From Prostheceraeus crozeri (taxonomy: Eukaryota > Platyhelminthes > Polycladida > Euryleptidae), in the NCBI GenBank assembly GCA_907163375.1, contig CAJQUW010013672.1, forward strand, positions 62,001 to 126,000: 64,000 nucleotides of DNA, given 5' to 3'. Positions 43,703 through 57,000 of the stretch are shown in pieces. The notes beneath the pieces are model-generated. The model was not told the DNA's origin and searched no databases. It saw only the letters and a list, made by a program, of their open reading frames with translations. The translations under genes were made by a program, and so were the position numbers. Each line of letters starts with the position of its first letter. The stretch's first letter is position 1.

Positions 43703-43880
43703 TCAACTTTAACTCAGTATTTTGATGTTGCTTTTTGTAGATATACATGGTTGTTTTATGTATCGCATGAGATCGTTTCTTCCTTGTGAATATATGCCTA
43801 CAGTCAGCCCATTCCCCTATATCTGTGAAAAGACTTTTTCATACACATATTTTTATTTCAATAAACATATCACAATGACT

Positions 43881-44181
43881 TCACTTTGTTTTCCGAAACA
43901 CGAAAAACAAAAATAAAGTTACGAGGGATTTAGTATCGTTCACATGGATGCACTCTTGTAAACCATTGGTAATTTTGATAGCAATAGAGGGTATAGTTTG
44001 TTTGACGACGGGGTGATAGAAAATAGATTCAAACATCTCGACTATTCCATATGAAGCGTCTTTATCATGAATGAAATCACGTAAAATGTATTCTTTTTTC
44101 TCACCAACAGAAATAGGTAGAATCAAATCACTTTGGGGCGATCATATCTTTTTCAGATGACTGTGGAACATTGATTTCCAT
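43881..44181 (-). pseudogene. Possible family 1 gene relic, left arm only
   Basis: A - strand frame with YILRDFIHDKDASYGIVEMF and IPSIAIKITNGLQE, weakly like the IRDYI and RLVAEIEFE blocks of family 1. It overlaps the 3' side of PolB in a convergent position. Only its last few codons are represented in the right arm, next to the array. Treated as broken. Confidence 0.35.
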
Positions 44182-44214
44182 GATGAAGATTTAAACAGTT
44201 AGATTCGATGACGA

Positions 44215-46850
44215 ACAAGATTTACTAGTTTGCAAGTTAAAATAAGTGTTCTATTATTTGTAAATGAAAGATATAGTTTCAACAGTTTACAGATTGAAAA
44301 TAACGTTTCAATAGTGTATGTGTTAGAAATAAAGTTTAAGCTGTTTGTATGTTAGAAATAAAATAAAGTTGCAACAGTGTGTACGTTAGAAATAAAGTTT
44401 TATCTGTTTGTAAAATGAGATTGTAGGATTTACTAGTTTGCAAGTTAGACTAAGCGTTCTACTATTTGTAAACGAAAGATATAGTTTAAACAGTTTACAG
44501 ATTAAAAATAAAGTTTGAACAGTGTGTACGTTAGAAATAAAGTTTTAGGCGTTTGTGCGTTAGAAATAAAATAAAGTTTCAACCGTTTACAAGTTAAAAA
44601 TGAAGTTTCAATAGTGTGTATGTTAAGAATTAAGTTCTATCTTATTATATGTTAGAAATAAAATGAAGGTTCACCAGTTTACAAGTTAAGAATAAAGTTT
44701 TACATGCTTGTATGTCAGAAATGAAATAAAGTTTCACCAGTTTAAAAGTTAAAAATAAAGTTTCAATAATGTGTACGTTAGAAACAAAGTTTCAACCGTT
44801 AACAAGTTAAAATTAAAGTTTCAATAGTTTACAAGTTAAGAATAAAGTTTCAATAGTGTGTATGTCAAGAATAAAGTTCTATCTATTTATATGTTAGAAA
44901 TAAAATGAAGTTTCACCAGTTTACAAGTTAAGAATAAATTTTATCTGCTTGTATGTTAGAAATGAAACAAAGTTTCAACCGTTTACAAGTTAAAAATAAA
45001 GTTTCAATAGTGTGTACGTTAGAAATAAAGTTTCAATAGTGTGTATATTAAGAATAAAGTTTTATCTGTTTGTATGTTAGAAATAAAACAAAGTTTCAAC
45101 CGTTAACAAGTTAAAAATAAAGTTTCAATAGTTTGCAAGTGAAAACTAATGTTTCAATAGTGCGTATGTTAAGAATAAAGTTTTATCTGTTTGTATGTTA
45201 GAAATAAAATGAAGCTTCACCAGTTTACAAGTTAAGAATAAAGTTTTATCAGCTTGTATGTTAGAAATAAAATGAAGTTTCAACAGTTTACAAATTAAAA
45301 ATAAAGTTTCGATAGTGTGCACGTTAGAAATAAAGTTTCAACCGTTTACAAGTTAAAAATAAAGTTTCAACAGTGTCTACGTTAGAAATAAAGTTTTATC
45401 TTTTTGTAAAGTACGATCGTAGGATTTACTAGTTTGCAAGTTAGACTCAGCATTCTACTAGTTGTAATTGAAAAATATCGTTTGTCAAGTTCATTTGATT
45501 CTATCATGTCAGGACTACACACATTTGATTTACAAAACATGCTTTGAATACTCATACGATGAAGTTCTTACTTTCATTTATTTCTAACGTACACACTGTT
45601 GAAACTTCATTTTTCAACTTGTAAAATGTTGAAACTTTATTTTGTTTCCAACATAAACAGCTAAAACTTTATTTCTAACGTACACACTGTTGAAACTTTA
45701 TTTTTAACTTGTAAACGGCTGAAACTTTATTTCTAACGCACAAAGCGCTGAAACTTTATTTCCATCATACACAATATTGAAACTTTATTTTAATCTGTAA
45801 ACTGTTGAAACGATGTTTTTCATTTACAACTAGTAGAATGCTGAGTCTAACTTGCAAACTAGTAAATCCTACGATCGTACTTTACAAACAGATAAAACTT
45901 TATTTCTAACGTAGACACTGTTGAAACTTTATTTGAAACTTTATTTCTAACGTACACATTATTGAAACCTTTTTTTTTATTTGTAAACTGTTGAAACTTC
46001 ATTTTATTTCTAACATACAAGCTGATAAAACTTTATTCTTAACTTGTAAACTGGTGAAGCTTCATTTTATTTCTAACATACAAACAGATAAAACTTTATT
46101 CTTAACATACGCACTATTGAAAAATTAGTTTTCACTTGCAAACTATTGAAACTTTATTTTTAACTTGTTAACGGTTGAAACTTTGTTTTATTTCTAACAT
46201 ACAAACAGATAAAACTTTATTCTTAATATACACACTATTGAAACTTTATTTTTAACTTGTAAACGATTGAAACTTTGTTTCATTTCTAACATACAAGCAG
46301 ATAAAATTTATTCTTAACTTGTAAACTGGTGAAACTTCATTTTATTTCTAACATATAAATAGATAGAACTTTATTCTTAACATACACACTATTGAAACTT
46401 TATTCTTAACTTGTAAACTATTGAAACTTTAATTTTAACTTGTTAACGGTTGAAACTTTGTTTCTAACGTACACATTATTGAAACTTTATTTTTAACTTT
46501 TAAACTGGTGAAACTTTATTTCATTTCTGACATACAAGCATATAAAACTTTATTCTTAACTTGCAAACTGGTGAACCTTCATTTTTATTTCTAACATATA
46601 AACAGATAGAACTTTATTCTTAACATACACACTATTGAAACTTCATTTTTAACTTGTAAACGGTTGAAACTTTATTTTATTTCTAACGCACAAACGCCTA
46701 AAACTTTATTTCTAACGTACACACTGTTCAAACTTTATTTTTAACTTGTAAACTCTTGAAACTTTATTTTATTTCTAACATACAAACAGCTTAAACTTTA
46801 TTTCTAACACATACACTATTGAAACTTTATTTTTAATCTGATACTAAATC
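44215..46850. repeat. Central AT-rich minisatellite of copy B with orientation switch
   Basis: Units of about 29 bp read AATAAAGTTTCAATAGTGTG, then TACGTTAGA, alternating with a TTTACAAGTTAAA version. They run forward from 44,215 to about 45,475 and inverted from about 45,575 to 46,850. About 100 bases of single-copy sequence (45,480-45,575) lie at the switch. TACTAGTTTGCAAGTTAGACT blocks near 45,430 and 45,850 mirror each other. Nearly every unit has AATAAA on the strand of the PolB gene pointing at it. Confidence 0.9.
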
Positions 46851-47074
46851 CCTCGTAACTTTATTTTTGTTTTTCGTGTTTCGGAAAACAAAGTGAAGTC
46901 ATTGTGATATGTTTATTGAAATAAAAATATGTGTATGAAAAAGTCTTTTCACAGATATAGGGGAATGGGCTGACTGTAGGCATATATTCACAAGGAAGAA
47001 ACGATCTCATGCGATACATAAAACAACCATGTATATCTACAAAAAGCAACATCAAAATACTGAGTTAAAGTTGA

Positions 47075-50000
47075 TTATGTCAATACATCTCCTGAATGTG
47101 GTAGCGTGAGTTTTATTCTTTTGGGTGGAAGTATGTTTGTGTCAGGATGTCCATGTGGAAGAGATGTGTTATGTCCTATCCAACACCTCTTATCCTCCCA
47201 TGCTGAAAGCGCTCGTTTCTTGAACGCGTGCGTTTTCACAGTATGAACTTGAGATTTTAAGATTGTCATATTGACAAACGTTATAGTTTTATTTTTATAG
47301 GCCTTCTCATAGGACCGATGTTTCATTTTGTGAACAATGGATTTTGATATACCGTTAGCACGCTTAATACTATCTGCACATTCTTTTAATTTCATGGAAT
47401 ACATTTTAGGACGGAGGAGAATCATTTCATCTATTTCCTTTCCTGCTGTTTCATCCTTAAAACAACCAAGTTTGGCTTTATTCTGTATGGAATAGAGTGG
47501 ATGAGTGGGATTGTAGTTAGATGTGTCGAAATATTTTTCTAATGACTTAGCTACTTCATTAAAATTTAAATCTTTTTGAGTGGTAATGCCTAAGAAGAAA
47601 CTATCTGTATCACCACCCAACAAACGAACCTCTTTTACGAGAGGACATGGTTTTAGTATTTTATAAAGGAGTTGGTACATTTCAAGCTTAGAGTAATCTA
47701 GTACAGCTTGGCCAATATAGATGGGCTTGCACAACTCAACTTCAGATTTTATCATTTTAACACCTACAAGGTCCTCATCGATAATGTCTCTCTCAATGAA
47801 AAGAGGTGATGAGGTCAATTTGTGATATTTTTGATCATCAATGACTAGTTTGTAGTTCATGCGTTTTCTAACATCCTCCATCGTCTTACCAAATAGACTA
47901 TCATTCTTATACTTATAAAAATCTTTTTCAAAATTATTTTGGGCGAGTGCACGTTTCTGGCTGTTACTATCAATATATGGTTTGAGGAAGGCTTTCTGTC
48001 TAAATTTGATGATGCGGTGAACTGACTTTAGAAGCATGCCCATTTCTAAATAGAATTTTAGTATGCAGAAGTGCACGAGATAATTTTTCTTATCATATTG
48101 GGTGAGTAAAAGTTTGCGGCATGGTTTATACCTTGGCTGTCCACACTCTGTTAAGTTATTATGAAATTGTGACATGAATGGTGAAAACATATCTTCAGTC
48201 ACTTCACCAGATTCAGGTGCGAGTGGGAAATCAGCAGTTTTATTTTTAATACTATTTGGATAAATCAAATCCACTTCAAAATAATATCCCCAATCACCTT
48301 CATCTGGAATCTTCAGAATGTCTGAAGGGTTGGAGTAATACGCAAGCTCATCTTGATTTAACCAACTAAATTCGGAATGAGGTAGTGGTTTAGACAGTGA
48401 ACTGCCATATAAATTATTTTGGTCATAGTATTTTAGGTGGATATGATCATTACCTACTGTTTTAGATTTTATGTGATGTTTATTCACAAATGTGAGACCA
48501 CCGCGTATTCCGCGCTCAAATATGTTATACATCTCCGGGTCTTGTAAGAGATGGATGGTCTCACCAGTCATTTTAAAGGCTGATTTAAAGGACATGGCTG
48601 GTAGACTGACAAAGTGGACAGGATCTAATTTGTCTTCTTCTAATGCCACTCGTCGAAATTCCTGAAAGACATCAGCCAGCAAAATGACATCTAATTCTAA
48701 GTAAGCGATCATATAATCGCCAAACGTTTTACAATTAAATTTTAACCATGCCTCTTGAGCATGTTCATAGTCCTCTACTGGACAATCTTCACCCGTCAAA
48801 TCGTTCTGGAATTAGTCAATGGAAGGAAGGGTTGTTTCATTTAGTTTAGACATTGAGCTAAAATACGCATAGGGAAAGACTCCTTTGCGAGTGATTATTT
48901 CATCCGTTAAGTTTGGATAGTGTTTCTTCAAAGTTTGACTATGGGGAAGAAACTTGAGATTACGAACGAGAGAAGCTAGTGACGCTGACATGAATTGGAA
49001 TGAATCTAAAAATTTTATTTCGAAGAAGACTGTCTTATTTTCTTTAGTTTTATCTACTGGTACTTTTGCTGTCATTGCCATGAATTTTTCCCTCGTTTGC
49101 GCTATTACATTAAACTGCCACGATTTCATCTGGCTCAACCCTCCTTTTATGAGCATATGACTGTCATAGCCCTTAAAGTTATGAAAAATGACGGGTAGTA
49201 CACGACGTCTCAACCTAAGTGAGAAGTTACATTTGGAGCAGAGTGCTTTTCTAAATTTACCAGTGATGTGATCATGATCACGCACTTTCTTAATTTTATC
49301 GTCATCAAACGTTTTATGACATTTAGGGCACGATGTGCAACTTTCAAATTTCTGTTTGTCTTCATCTGACATATGTAGTGAATTACGCTGCAATTGGGAA
49401 TCATATGATTGTTGAAATTTAGCAGCTTTATCGAGAAATTCTAGAAATTTTGAAATACAATATTCACCTTGCCAAATGTGCATTTTGTTTTGCCTATTTC
49501 TAAAATGGTCATGCCATACTTCATAGCAGGATATGGCTGCTGGCTTGTGGATGATATCATCAATGTAGCATTCTATGTCTGCGTAAATGACACGCAGGGA
49601 ACTTAATTCGTCACCATTATCCCTATGTGAAAATATTTTATCTTTGGGCATGCGTTCCATTTGTAATTTACCTCACTTGCACCATTCATAGTGCGTTTCA
49701 AATTTATCTTTACTCCAAAAGGAGCGGATGCAGCGGTCGCATACAAAATGTTCACCTCTTTTAGAGTGCCCCAAGTGAGTGTACAAGCGAGAGATTTTGG
49801 GAATACCACAGTAGTGCCATTCCTCGCTATCATCTTGTTTTACTAATAAGAGGTTGACTACACGTTCATAACAAGTTGAACGTGAATTATAGCGGGCACC
49901 CTTCAACCCCTTCTCCCACACGTGAACGACAATTTTAATCTGATTATGTTTTTCGAACGTTTCTACATCTTTGATTTTCATGTTGTCACTATCACAACCT

Positions 50001-51050
50001 TCAAAGTCTAGTTCATCCTCCCACTGTCTATAGCTATAGGTATGATTTCGATTCGCGTTGATATCATTATAGTGAAGGATGGATAGGACTGCATATTTGA
50101 AACACTGTGATTTACAATCGACATTGATGACAGCTTTCTTATTATACAACGTTTTTGGTAGTTTAAATGTGCCTCGAGCTGCATGACTTTCTAATAGGGA
50201 AATTTTGAATATGGCTGAGTCCACACCATCAAAAATGAGAGCGCTGTCGCGTTGATTGAATTTATCTACATTTGATTTTAAACATTGAATGTGAAAATTT
50301 AGCCAAGACTCGCAGTCTACAACTTCGGTTGCGGAAGAGGAAGGAACATGAAACTGTATTCTCTCCGTCACTTGACCCGTTTGAAAATCTATCTTAATAT
50401 ATTTTAGTTTAAGGTAGATGAGCGCCTTCATTCTAAAATTGTCTAAATTGTTGAAGACCGCTTCGATAATGTTAGAATTTTGAAGGAGCCACTCAGGAAA
50501 ATCTACTATTTGAGTATTGGACTCCATGCAGTAGTCGCGTACTAAATTATTATGTGAAACACTAATGAGGGAGATGGTAGAGGTACCGTTGGTGTAGTGA
50601 TCATTTGCATGCGTGTGTTGAAGTCTGTGCGAAGATCGCTGAAAGTGACTATCAAAAGAAAGAGGGCACAAATCGCAAGGAAAGGAGATGTCATCGTCAG
50701 AATCAACTTCATCTCCGGAGATTGATGCCGCTTTGCATTGACACACACGTTGTTTGATGTGTCGAAGGAGACTGTGCTTCCTTGTAAACATATGTCCGCA
50801 GTCGGCACATTCCCACTCGTTGCCTTGTCGCGAGAGTCCTGAGCTGGAACTCACATCACCTGAAAGAGAAATCATTCTATCATCTCTGTTCAAGTCTCAG
50901 TGTATTGTTACAACCTACCTTGACTCAACAACTCTAAACTTTCCTCGAGAAGGGAGGGCGTTGGTAATGAAGTTGATGCCTGAAATTGAGGAAGATGCTA
51001 TTAGCCACACGTTTGAGGGAGATGAGTGAAGAAATTTTCAACTTACCATT
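47075..51050 (-). pseudogene. Protein-primed family-B DNA polymerase, right arm of copy B (fossil)
   Basis: The fullest polymerase of the three. Its N-terminal zinc fingers and CFKYAVLSILHY domain are in one 406-codon block. YADIECYI (ExoI), a CPKC...VRDHDHITGKFRKALC zinc block and HNFKGYDSHML (ExoII) come next. FGDYMIAYLELD (ExoIII), DQNNLYG, SLFGKTMEDV and GGDTDSFFLG complete the core. All polymerase and exonuclease signatures are present, but the reading is broken in a few places. The sequence is almost identical to the left arm wherever both exist. Confidence 0.9.
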
Positions 51051-51074
51051 TCAACGAAATCAAGTTTAAGGTTG

Positions 51075-51244
51075 ATACTTCAACAAGATAGAGACTTCAC
51101 TCAAATAATACGTCTCAAATTTGGAATTCACGAGAGAGCAGTTCACTTGTACGCCTCAAATAATAACAGAATTTGCTAGAGAACACTTCAATTATACGTC
51201 TCAAAGACAGAGTGAAATGACACGAATGTCACTTTGCATATATA
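51075..51244 (-). promoter_or_regulatory. PolB promoter and triple leader repeat, right arm
   Basis: Mirror of 40,366-40,535: TATATATG on the - strand at 51,237-51,244, then three TTTGAGRCGTA units. Confidence 0.45.
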
Positions 51245-51341
51245 CTTTCATATTCATCATTCATTGGCTGTTCATTCTGATCGGTTGCTTGTTTATACTT
51301 AAAAATTAGAAAACATTTCAAAGTCATTATTCACAGTCAAC

Positions 51342-51800
51342 ATGACAAGCCCTCCAAAAACATCGAACACAAAATTGGAGTTCTCTTCTCCATGCTCATC
51401 GCCAAAGGCGCTCGTTGCACCAAACGCTCCAACGAAGGGGAAGGTGGAGAAATTATACCGACTCGACAACATTAGAAAGTTGTCATTAGCAGCGGATGAC
51501 GAAGAGGAGAGTGTATGTGAGAAGGAGTGTCCCGACTTAACAGGCGTGAGGTGGAAGTATCTGCAGTACGATACTGATGATGTGATGGAGATCACCAGTA
51601 CCAAATTCCTCCACCAATTATGGGAATGGTACACCCCTAACTCCCAGCCACGAACTATGGCGGAGTGGGAGTACATCGACAAAGTGAGGCTCGTAGTAGA
51701 AGAACGATTGAAGCAAGTGAACTGTTTTTGTGATCTATATGAAGCCAGACTCAGGGACGATATTGACGATGAAGACCTTTTGAAATACATGCCACAATAA
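51342..51800 (+). CDS. Acidic ~152-residue element protein, right arm
   Basis: Twin of the left-arm gene with one Trp/Arg difference near the C-terminus (EARLRDD versus EARLWDD) and one extra final residue. Both copies being intact beside broken polymerases suggests either very recent duplication or selection on this small gene. Confidence 0.6.
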   Translation: MTSPPKTSNTKLEFSSPCSSPKALVAPNAPTKGKVEKLYRLDNIRKLSLAADDEEESVCEKECPDLTGVRWKYLQYDTDDVMEITSTKFLHQLWEWYTPNSQPRTMAEWEYIDKVRLVVEERLKQVNCFCDLYEARLRDDIDDEDLLKYMPQ

Positions 51801-52210
51801 ATTTTTATTTCGTGTTATCTTTGCTTTCATACTGACTTACTTGAATGGGGCTTCAGTGGATGATTTAACCATGTATACTTTTTCATTTGGAAATAGTAGC
51901 ACGCTTAGTTTAACTTGTAAATCTTATAACATTTCATATGGATGATAATGGTAGATGAAATAGTGTTAAATAAAATTCAGATAGCTTACATGATTCTGGG
52001 ATAGCAATCGACTGCGATCCATGTGTAAAGAGCTTGTTAGACTACGGAAGAGAGAAGTGTGTTATGTTGCGTGTGGCGCGTGAGTGTCCTCCTATTTCAT
52101 TCCATTCATCAATTCACCTCATTGATAGAGACAGGTAGAACTCATGGTTCTCATAACGTATGCAATGGATAGTTTACAAGGCAACCTTCGACAGTTGGCT
52201 AAATGTCGCC

Positions 52211-52386
52211 CTGGCGCGAATGCATACTACGTTGAGACAGAGGCAATCACTTGCAAACATGACGCAGAGAGGTTTAACAAGATTGACCATTGCCGAATGT
52301 CCCTTGCGGTATACATAGCTACGGGTTTCACCGCCGCCCTTAACAGGAACGCCCGTCGAAAGGAAGTATTACACCGAACTTCATTT
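52211..52386 (-). other. GC-rich leader module, right arm, diverged copy
   Basis: Mirror of 39,220-39,395 with nearly identical sequence. Confidence 0.45.
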
Positions 52387-52590
52387 GCAACGTTCAAGTT
52401 GATTGATAGCAGATTCAACTTAATGATAGTATTCGCCAGACATGAAAACCTGTAGAGTTGGTAAGAGGTTGACAGACTTTGAGCAGCTTGATAGCAAGCC
52501 GTAGAGAGCTTGATTCACCAGCGTTTTGCAATGGAGATGTTTAGAGGCCACCCATGACAAGATAGCTAAGACTCAACCGATTGGCGTTCA

Positions 52591-52726
52591 AAGTGCTACG
52601 TTGAGAACTGTGTCAAATGCCCAACATGAGACATGAGTTGCCCCAGCGGTTTCGGTCTAAACTATGACACACTCCCTTGCCACACTTATCACTACGGCAT
52701 CCTCCGCCGTCCCGAAGGAACACCCT
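52591..52726 (-). other. GC-rich leader module, right arm, first copy
   Basis: Mirror of 38,880-39,015. The reverse complement reads GTTCCTTCGGGACGGCGG, TGCCGTAG, TTTAGACCGAAA. Confidence 0.55.
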
Positions 52727-53289
52727 GTCAGTGGAATATTACAGCAAAACTCTCCGGGTCTTGCTCGCTTTCAGTGAAAAGCCGCTTATACCATGCGAAG
52801 ACTGGCTCAGACATCATTAAAAATGCTTTCATTGACTTCAGCAGGGTCGAAAACCCCAGAAAACCTCCAAAACTAGTGAATTTAAATTTTTCAACTTTTT
52901 AGCACCACTTATGAAATTTTATAAGTAGTCTATCACTTAGGGCAGGTCAATAGCGACCGAACCTTTTTTGAATCAAGTCAAACGGACTTGTAGAAGCAAA
53001 GTTACAAGCCATTAAAGTTTTGGAGTCTTTTATGGCCTGGAGACGAAGGCCATCTCCTGGCTAACCTCTAAGTCTGACGCCTTAGCTGATATCAGCAATG
53101 AAATTTTCTAAGTCGGTTTCTTACAGAAACCCGGAATTTGGAATGTCCGAAGCTATCATCGGAGCTCAGAGAGACGACCGACCTTTGACAATCGCTCTCC
53201 TCTAAATGAAAAGTCTCTGTCGGTTTCCGCTTATATAGTGTGTGGCGATCAGCTGATGACGTAATATCCATCATCCAAAAACTTAAAAC

Positions 53290-54005
53290 GCTTATATCGC
53301 CGATTCTAGAGGTGCGATTGAGCTGGAAGTGCACCATTTCCATGTAGAATTTGACGCTGAATCCGAATCTGGCCTCCGTTTTCCCATCCGATGCTTCGTT
53401 TTGGCTCTACAGCCAACAGCCATCGCGAAAATTCTAACACTGTCGTTTTTTCGAAAAACTTTTGTGAAGAAAAATTTTTTCTCTCTGATTGACTTGAAAC
53501 TCACCATGTTGATAGAGAATTTGACGCTGATTCCAAATCTGAAATCCGTTTTCCCATCCGATGCTTCGTTTTGAAGCTACAGCCCAAAACGTCCCAAATT
53601 CTAACTCTGTCGTTTTTCGCCAATCTCCCAAAATCTTAAATGGCGTCTCACATCTAAACGAAGGCAGATATGAACAAGCCGTTTCTTTCAGTGAATTTGT
53701 CTCACTCTTAGCTTTCAAACCAGCTATGGCACGACAAAATCCGTCCACTGGAAGCCAAGATCGAAGCTAGCTCTCCCGAGGGGGGGACGTCAGCGAAAAT
53801 TTTTCTCTCCGATTGCGTTCAAATTCACCACACAGATGCAGAATTTCACGCTGAATCCGAATCTGGTCTCTGTTTTCCCATCAGAGGCTTCGTTTTGGCG
53901 CTAGAGCCCAAAACGTCCAAAATTCTAACTCTGTCGTTTTTCGGCAATCTCCCAAAATCTTAAATGGCGTCTCACATCTAAACGAAGGCAGATATGAACA
54001 AGCCG
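53290..54005. repeat. Terminal tandem repeats, right end of copy B
   Basis: Inverse of the left terminal array but shorter, about two full units. It stops abruptly at about 54,005 within a unit, just after CAGATATGAACAAGCCGTTTC. The right end therefore lacks the outermost GCTGACGTC repeats seen at 36.86 kb. Confidence 0.75.
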
Positions 54006-57000
54006 TTTCTTATCAAGATATTTTCCTTGATAATTTCTTCCTTTTTGCATGATATGAACTTTATGAAGACATTCGTCATTAAGATATTTTGGAAGACTGT
54101 GTTGCTTGTTGCAGTACTCGCTCTCCCTCTGCTTCAGTTTCCTACCGGAAAATCTAAGCTCGGTTGCATTTTCTGATCGGAAATTTTAACCATGCTCCTT
54201 GTACCCTATTTTTTCCTAGTTTCTTTCATTTTCCTATTGGTTTTATTGGTTTAAAAAGTTTTGTGTTACAGTTTTGCCTTCCCAAAAGTAATTTATGACC
54301 TTGGAATGCATGCGTTGCTTCCCATTTTTCATTTTTCATTTAATAATAATTTGTACTCGATGGCTATGATATAAGCGATCAAGGACTCTATCTAAAAAGG
54401 CAAACCGCAATGATGATATCTTGGGTGTTCTAATTTTTTCAATTGAATGCAATGTCAGGGTTAATCCCTTGAATGAATGCTTTTCTGTATTGCAACTTTT
54501 ATAGTCTAGCACGATCATACTTTTGGCTTCTGCAACCAATTTTCTTTATCTTGTTATCTTTTTATGAGTTTGCATTATAGCTTTGTAAGGCGTTTGCATC
54601 ATTGTGGTCTTCTTTAAATCGGACTGCAATCATTCATTTCAAACACTACCTTGATATTCGATAACAGGCGACCATAGCGCGTTCGGTGTAGTTGTACGAT
54701 ATCCTTCCTCTAAAGACAAAGCTTTCGGCTTCCACGTGCTATATTTTTTTTTTGATTTTTAGAAACAACAAATGCAAATACAATTTTATAAAATGTTCCT
54801 TAATCATAAAAGTCATTGTGAAGCTGAAAATCCTAATATAAAAAGGATTATTTTAATTATGCACGCATCATCAGCAATAGTGCAGCGAGAGAGCACAGCT
54901 AGCTCGTGAGTTATACTTCATTAAAGTCAGGCGACAATAAATATCATTTTTCGCAAAAATCATTTTCGTGTTAGATCGGACAAACAATCTGGTGGTAATA
55001 TGATCAATGAGGGTTATTTCACTCTCACCAAATTCGTCGTATGTTGACAGACCAAAGGGCACGCAGGTCCATCCAAAGGATTCGTAAATGTCTCTGGCTA
55101 GGACTTTTCCACTTTTATCTGCTTCAACTGCAAAGCCCTCAGTGATACTCGCGCTACCAATGGTAGTAGGAGCTTGCGGATGCATCACCTCGTGCTATAT
55201 TTTGCAATGTCATGTAACTATATAAATATAATTCATGGTGATAATCCATACACAAATATTTAAATATATATCTTGTGCCACGATGTGACATTAAAATGAA
55301 TTTTTGAGGGCGATAATGTAGGACATTCGAGGGCACGCCAGCGCCTGAAAATGTCTTCCATTGTTGATCGAAAACTCTGTGTTAATAATATTCTGCTTAC
55401 TTGAAATTGACTACGCAGTAACGTAGAGAAAAAGCAAGCAGCAATGATATGAATACACATGCAGATATTCGCTAACTGAGATTTGTAAAACATCTCTCAA
55501 ATGGATCGATACAATTGTTACCTTCTTTTGTCTACACTAAACAATGGCTAAATTTCGCATTTGGCAAAATGCATGTTGATACGATTGATTATAATTGCAC
55601 AGATTTTGAAAATGTCATGTTCCAAATTGTGAGCTTTCTTCTATAATTCTATATGTTTGAAAAATGAAGTCTAAAAATCAACATATAGCAACTTCACAGG
55701 GTTATGTGAATCAGTGAATGCAAAAATGATATTTCGTAATTACATGTACTAGAAAAATCAGGATATTATCTTTTGCCTCGTTATAAATTCATCAAGATGC
55801 ATTAGCAGTTCTTGGCCTACTGGTCATTGCAAATAAGCATCATTTTAAGTTTTTGAATCCACGGCTCACAGAATTCAACATTCGAAAATTGAAGGCAATT
55901 AAAGCATCATCATCTAGCATCAAAATTTGGCGGAAAATCAAACGTGAAATGTCTCAAGTTTCTAGTCAAATAAAGAGATCAAAGAAGTGTTCGATTAATT
56001 ATCGGTTTCAGCAAAAGTCTTCATCTCGTAGAGCTTGTATATACACACACCTTAGTTCAGCATATTCCCCGGTAGTCTCGACGACTTCTTATGTGTGCTA
56101 CTTGTCGGTGATCTGACGAAACTCGCCGTGACAAGAGACCGACGTCTGCTGCTGGAAAGTTTGATCAATGGGCGCCAGTGCTTTCTGATTTCGACGATAT
56201 AAAATGCATAACTTCGCTGTCCGTCCACGTCGTTGAGTCGGCCTCAGAACCTCGACAGTTGCTACATGAGCGCGACGCAGTGCATAACCATGTTCTGAGG
56301 TTGGTTGATGAAATGGTTCCACTCGGCCAACATGAGACAACAACCTGCGCAAGCAGTATCTATTCTCGATTGCAACTTTTGGCATCGGTTCGGCCAACAA
56401 TATGCATGTGTTCCAACTGCGTTAACTGCGTACGCCCGTAGAAAGTGCTTTTCAGTGTGAATATTCAATAGGAATAGACGTAGTATTCAAATATTATGTG
56501 GCATTTGAAAAGTTTGAACTTAGTCGCACTATGTCGAACACTTTGTATATATTTAGTAGGCCTACATTCCATTGCCCGCTTAATTTCTGAAATCGTGAGA
56601 AGATCCTTTATTTTCATCTCGGATCTCGTTTATGCTCTATCACATCTTGCATGTGAAGAACAGATTCTGTAGCTGTTTGAACATGTTTTCTGTTTTGCTC
56701 CAATGATAAGTATTTGCCGCTATCATTGGCAAAACTAAGATCATCACTTTCAGTCGAAAGATTACCAATCTAACGTCATGCTGTTTTCCTATGGAAAAAA
56801 TTCATTTGACTTTATCTTTTTGCACATTCATCAAATCATAAATCTCACCTTTACATCCCCAAAACACATAACAACCCGGCACGACGGTCATGAACTTTTT
56901 ACATTGTTTTTTTCCAACGTCTGCATCATGACTTGACAGCTGCTCACATCTGCAAACGGAAATTGGAATATACATTCATGCTACAGAATTCCTACGGCAT

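Larger units (their letters stand above)
36855..54005. mobile_element. Palindromic Polinton-like PolB element, copy B (fossil)
   Basis: The left arm (36,855-about 45,480) and right arm (about 45,815-54,005) are near-identical inverse copies. Paired landmarks add to a constant: 38,263/53,343, 38,704/52,902 and 39,151/52,455 each total 91,606. The arms differ in length by under 1 kb. Each arm carries, from outside in, ~325-bp terminal repeats, the leader module twice, an acidic ~152-codon gene, PolB and an AT-rich array. About 340 bases separate the arms. The high identity implies a young inverted duplication or recent gene conversion. Each arm has only a few breaks. The - strand gene block of copy A is absent. 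An assembly fold-back artefact cannot be excluded. Confidence 0.8.

Noticed and set aside
44215-46850. CRISPR-like array
   Set aside because: Units are contiguous ~29-bp minisatellite copies without unique spacers, in a eukaryotic element.
54871-55188. 105-codon frame as a host gene
   Set aside because: Its only similarity is a weak one to retrotransposon polyprotein tails, and it has no exon signals.
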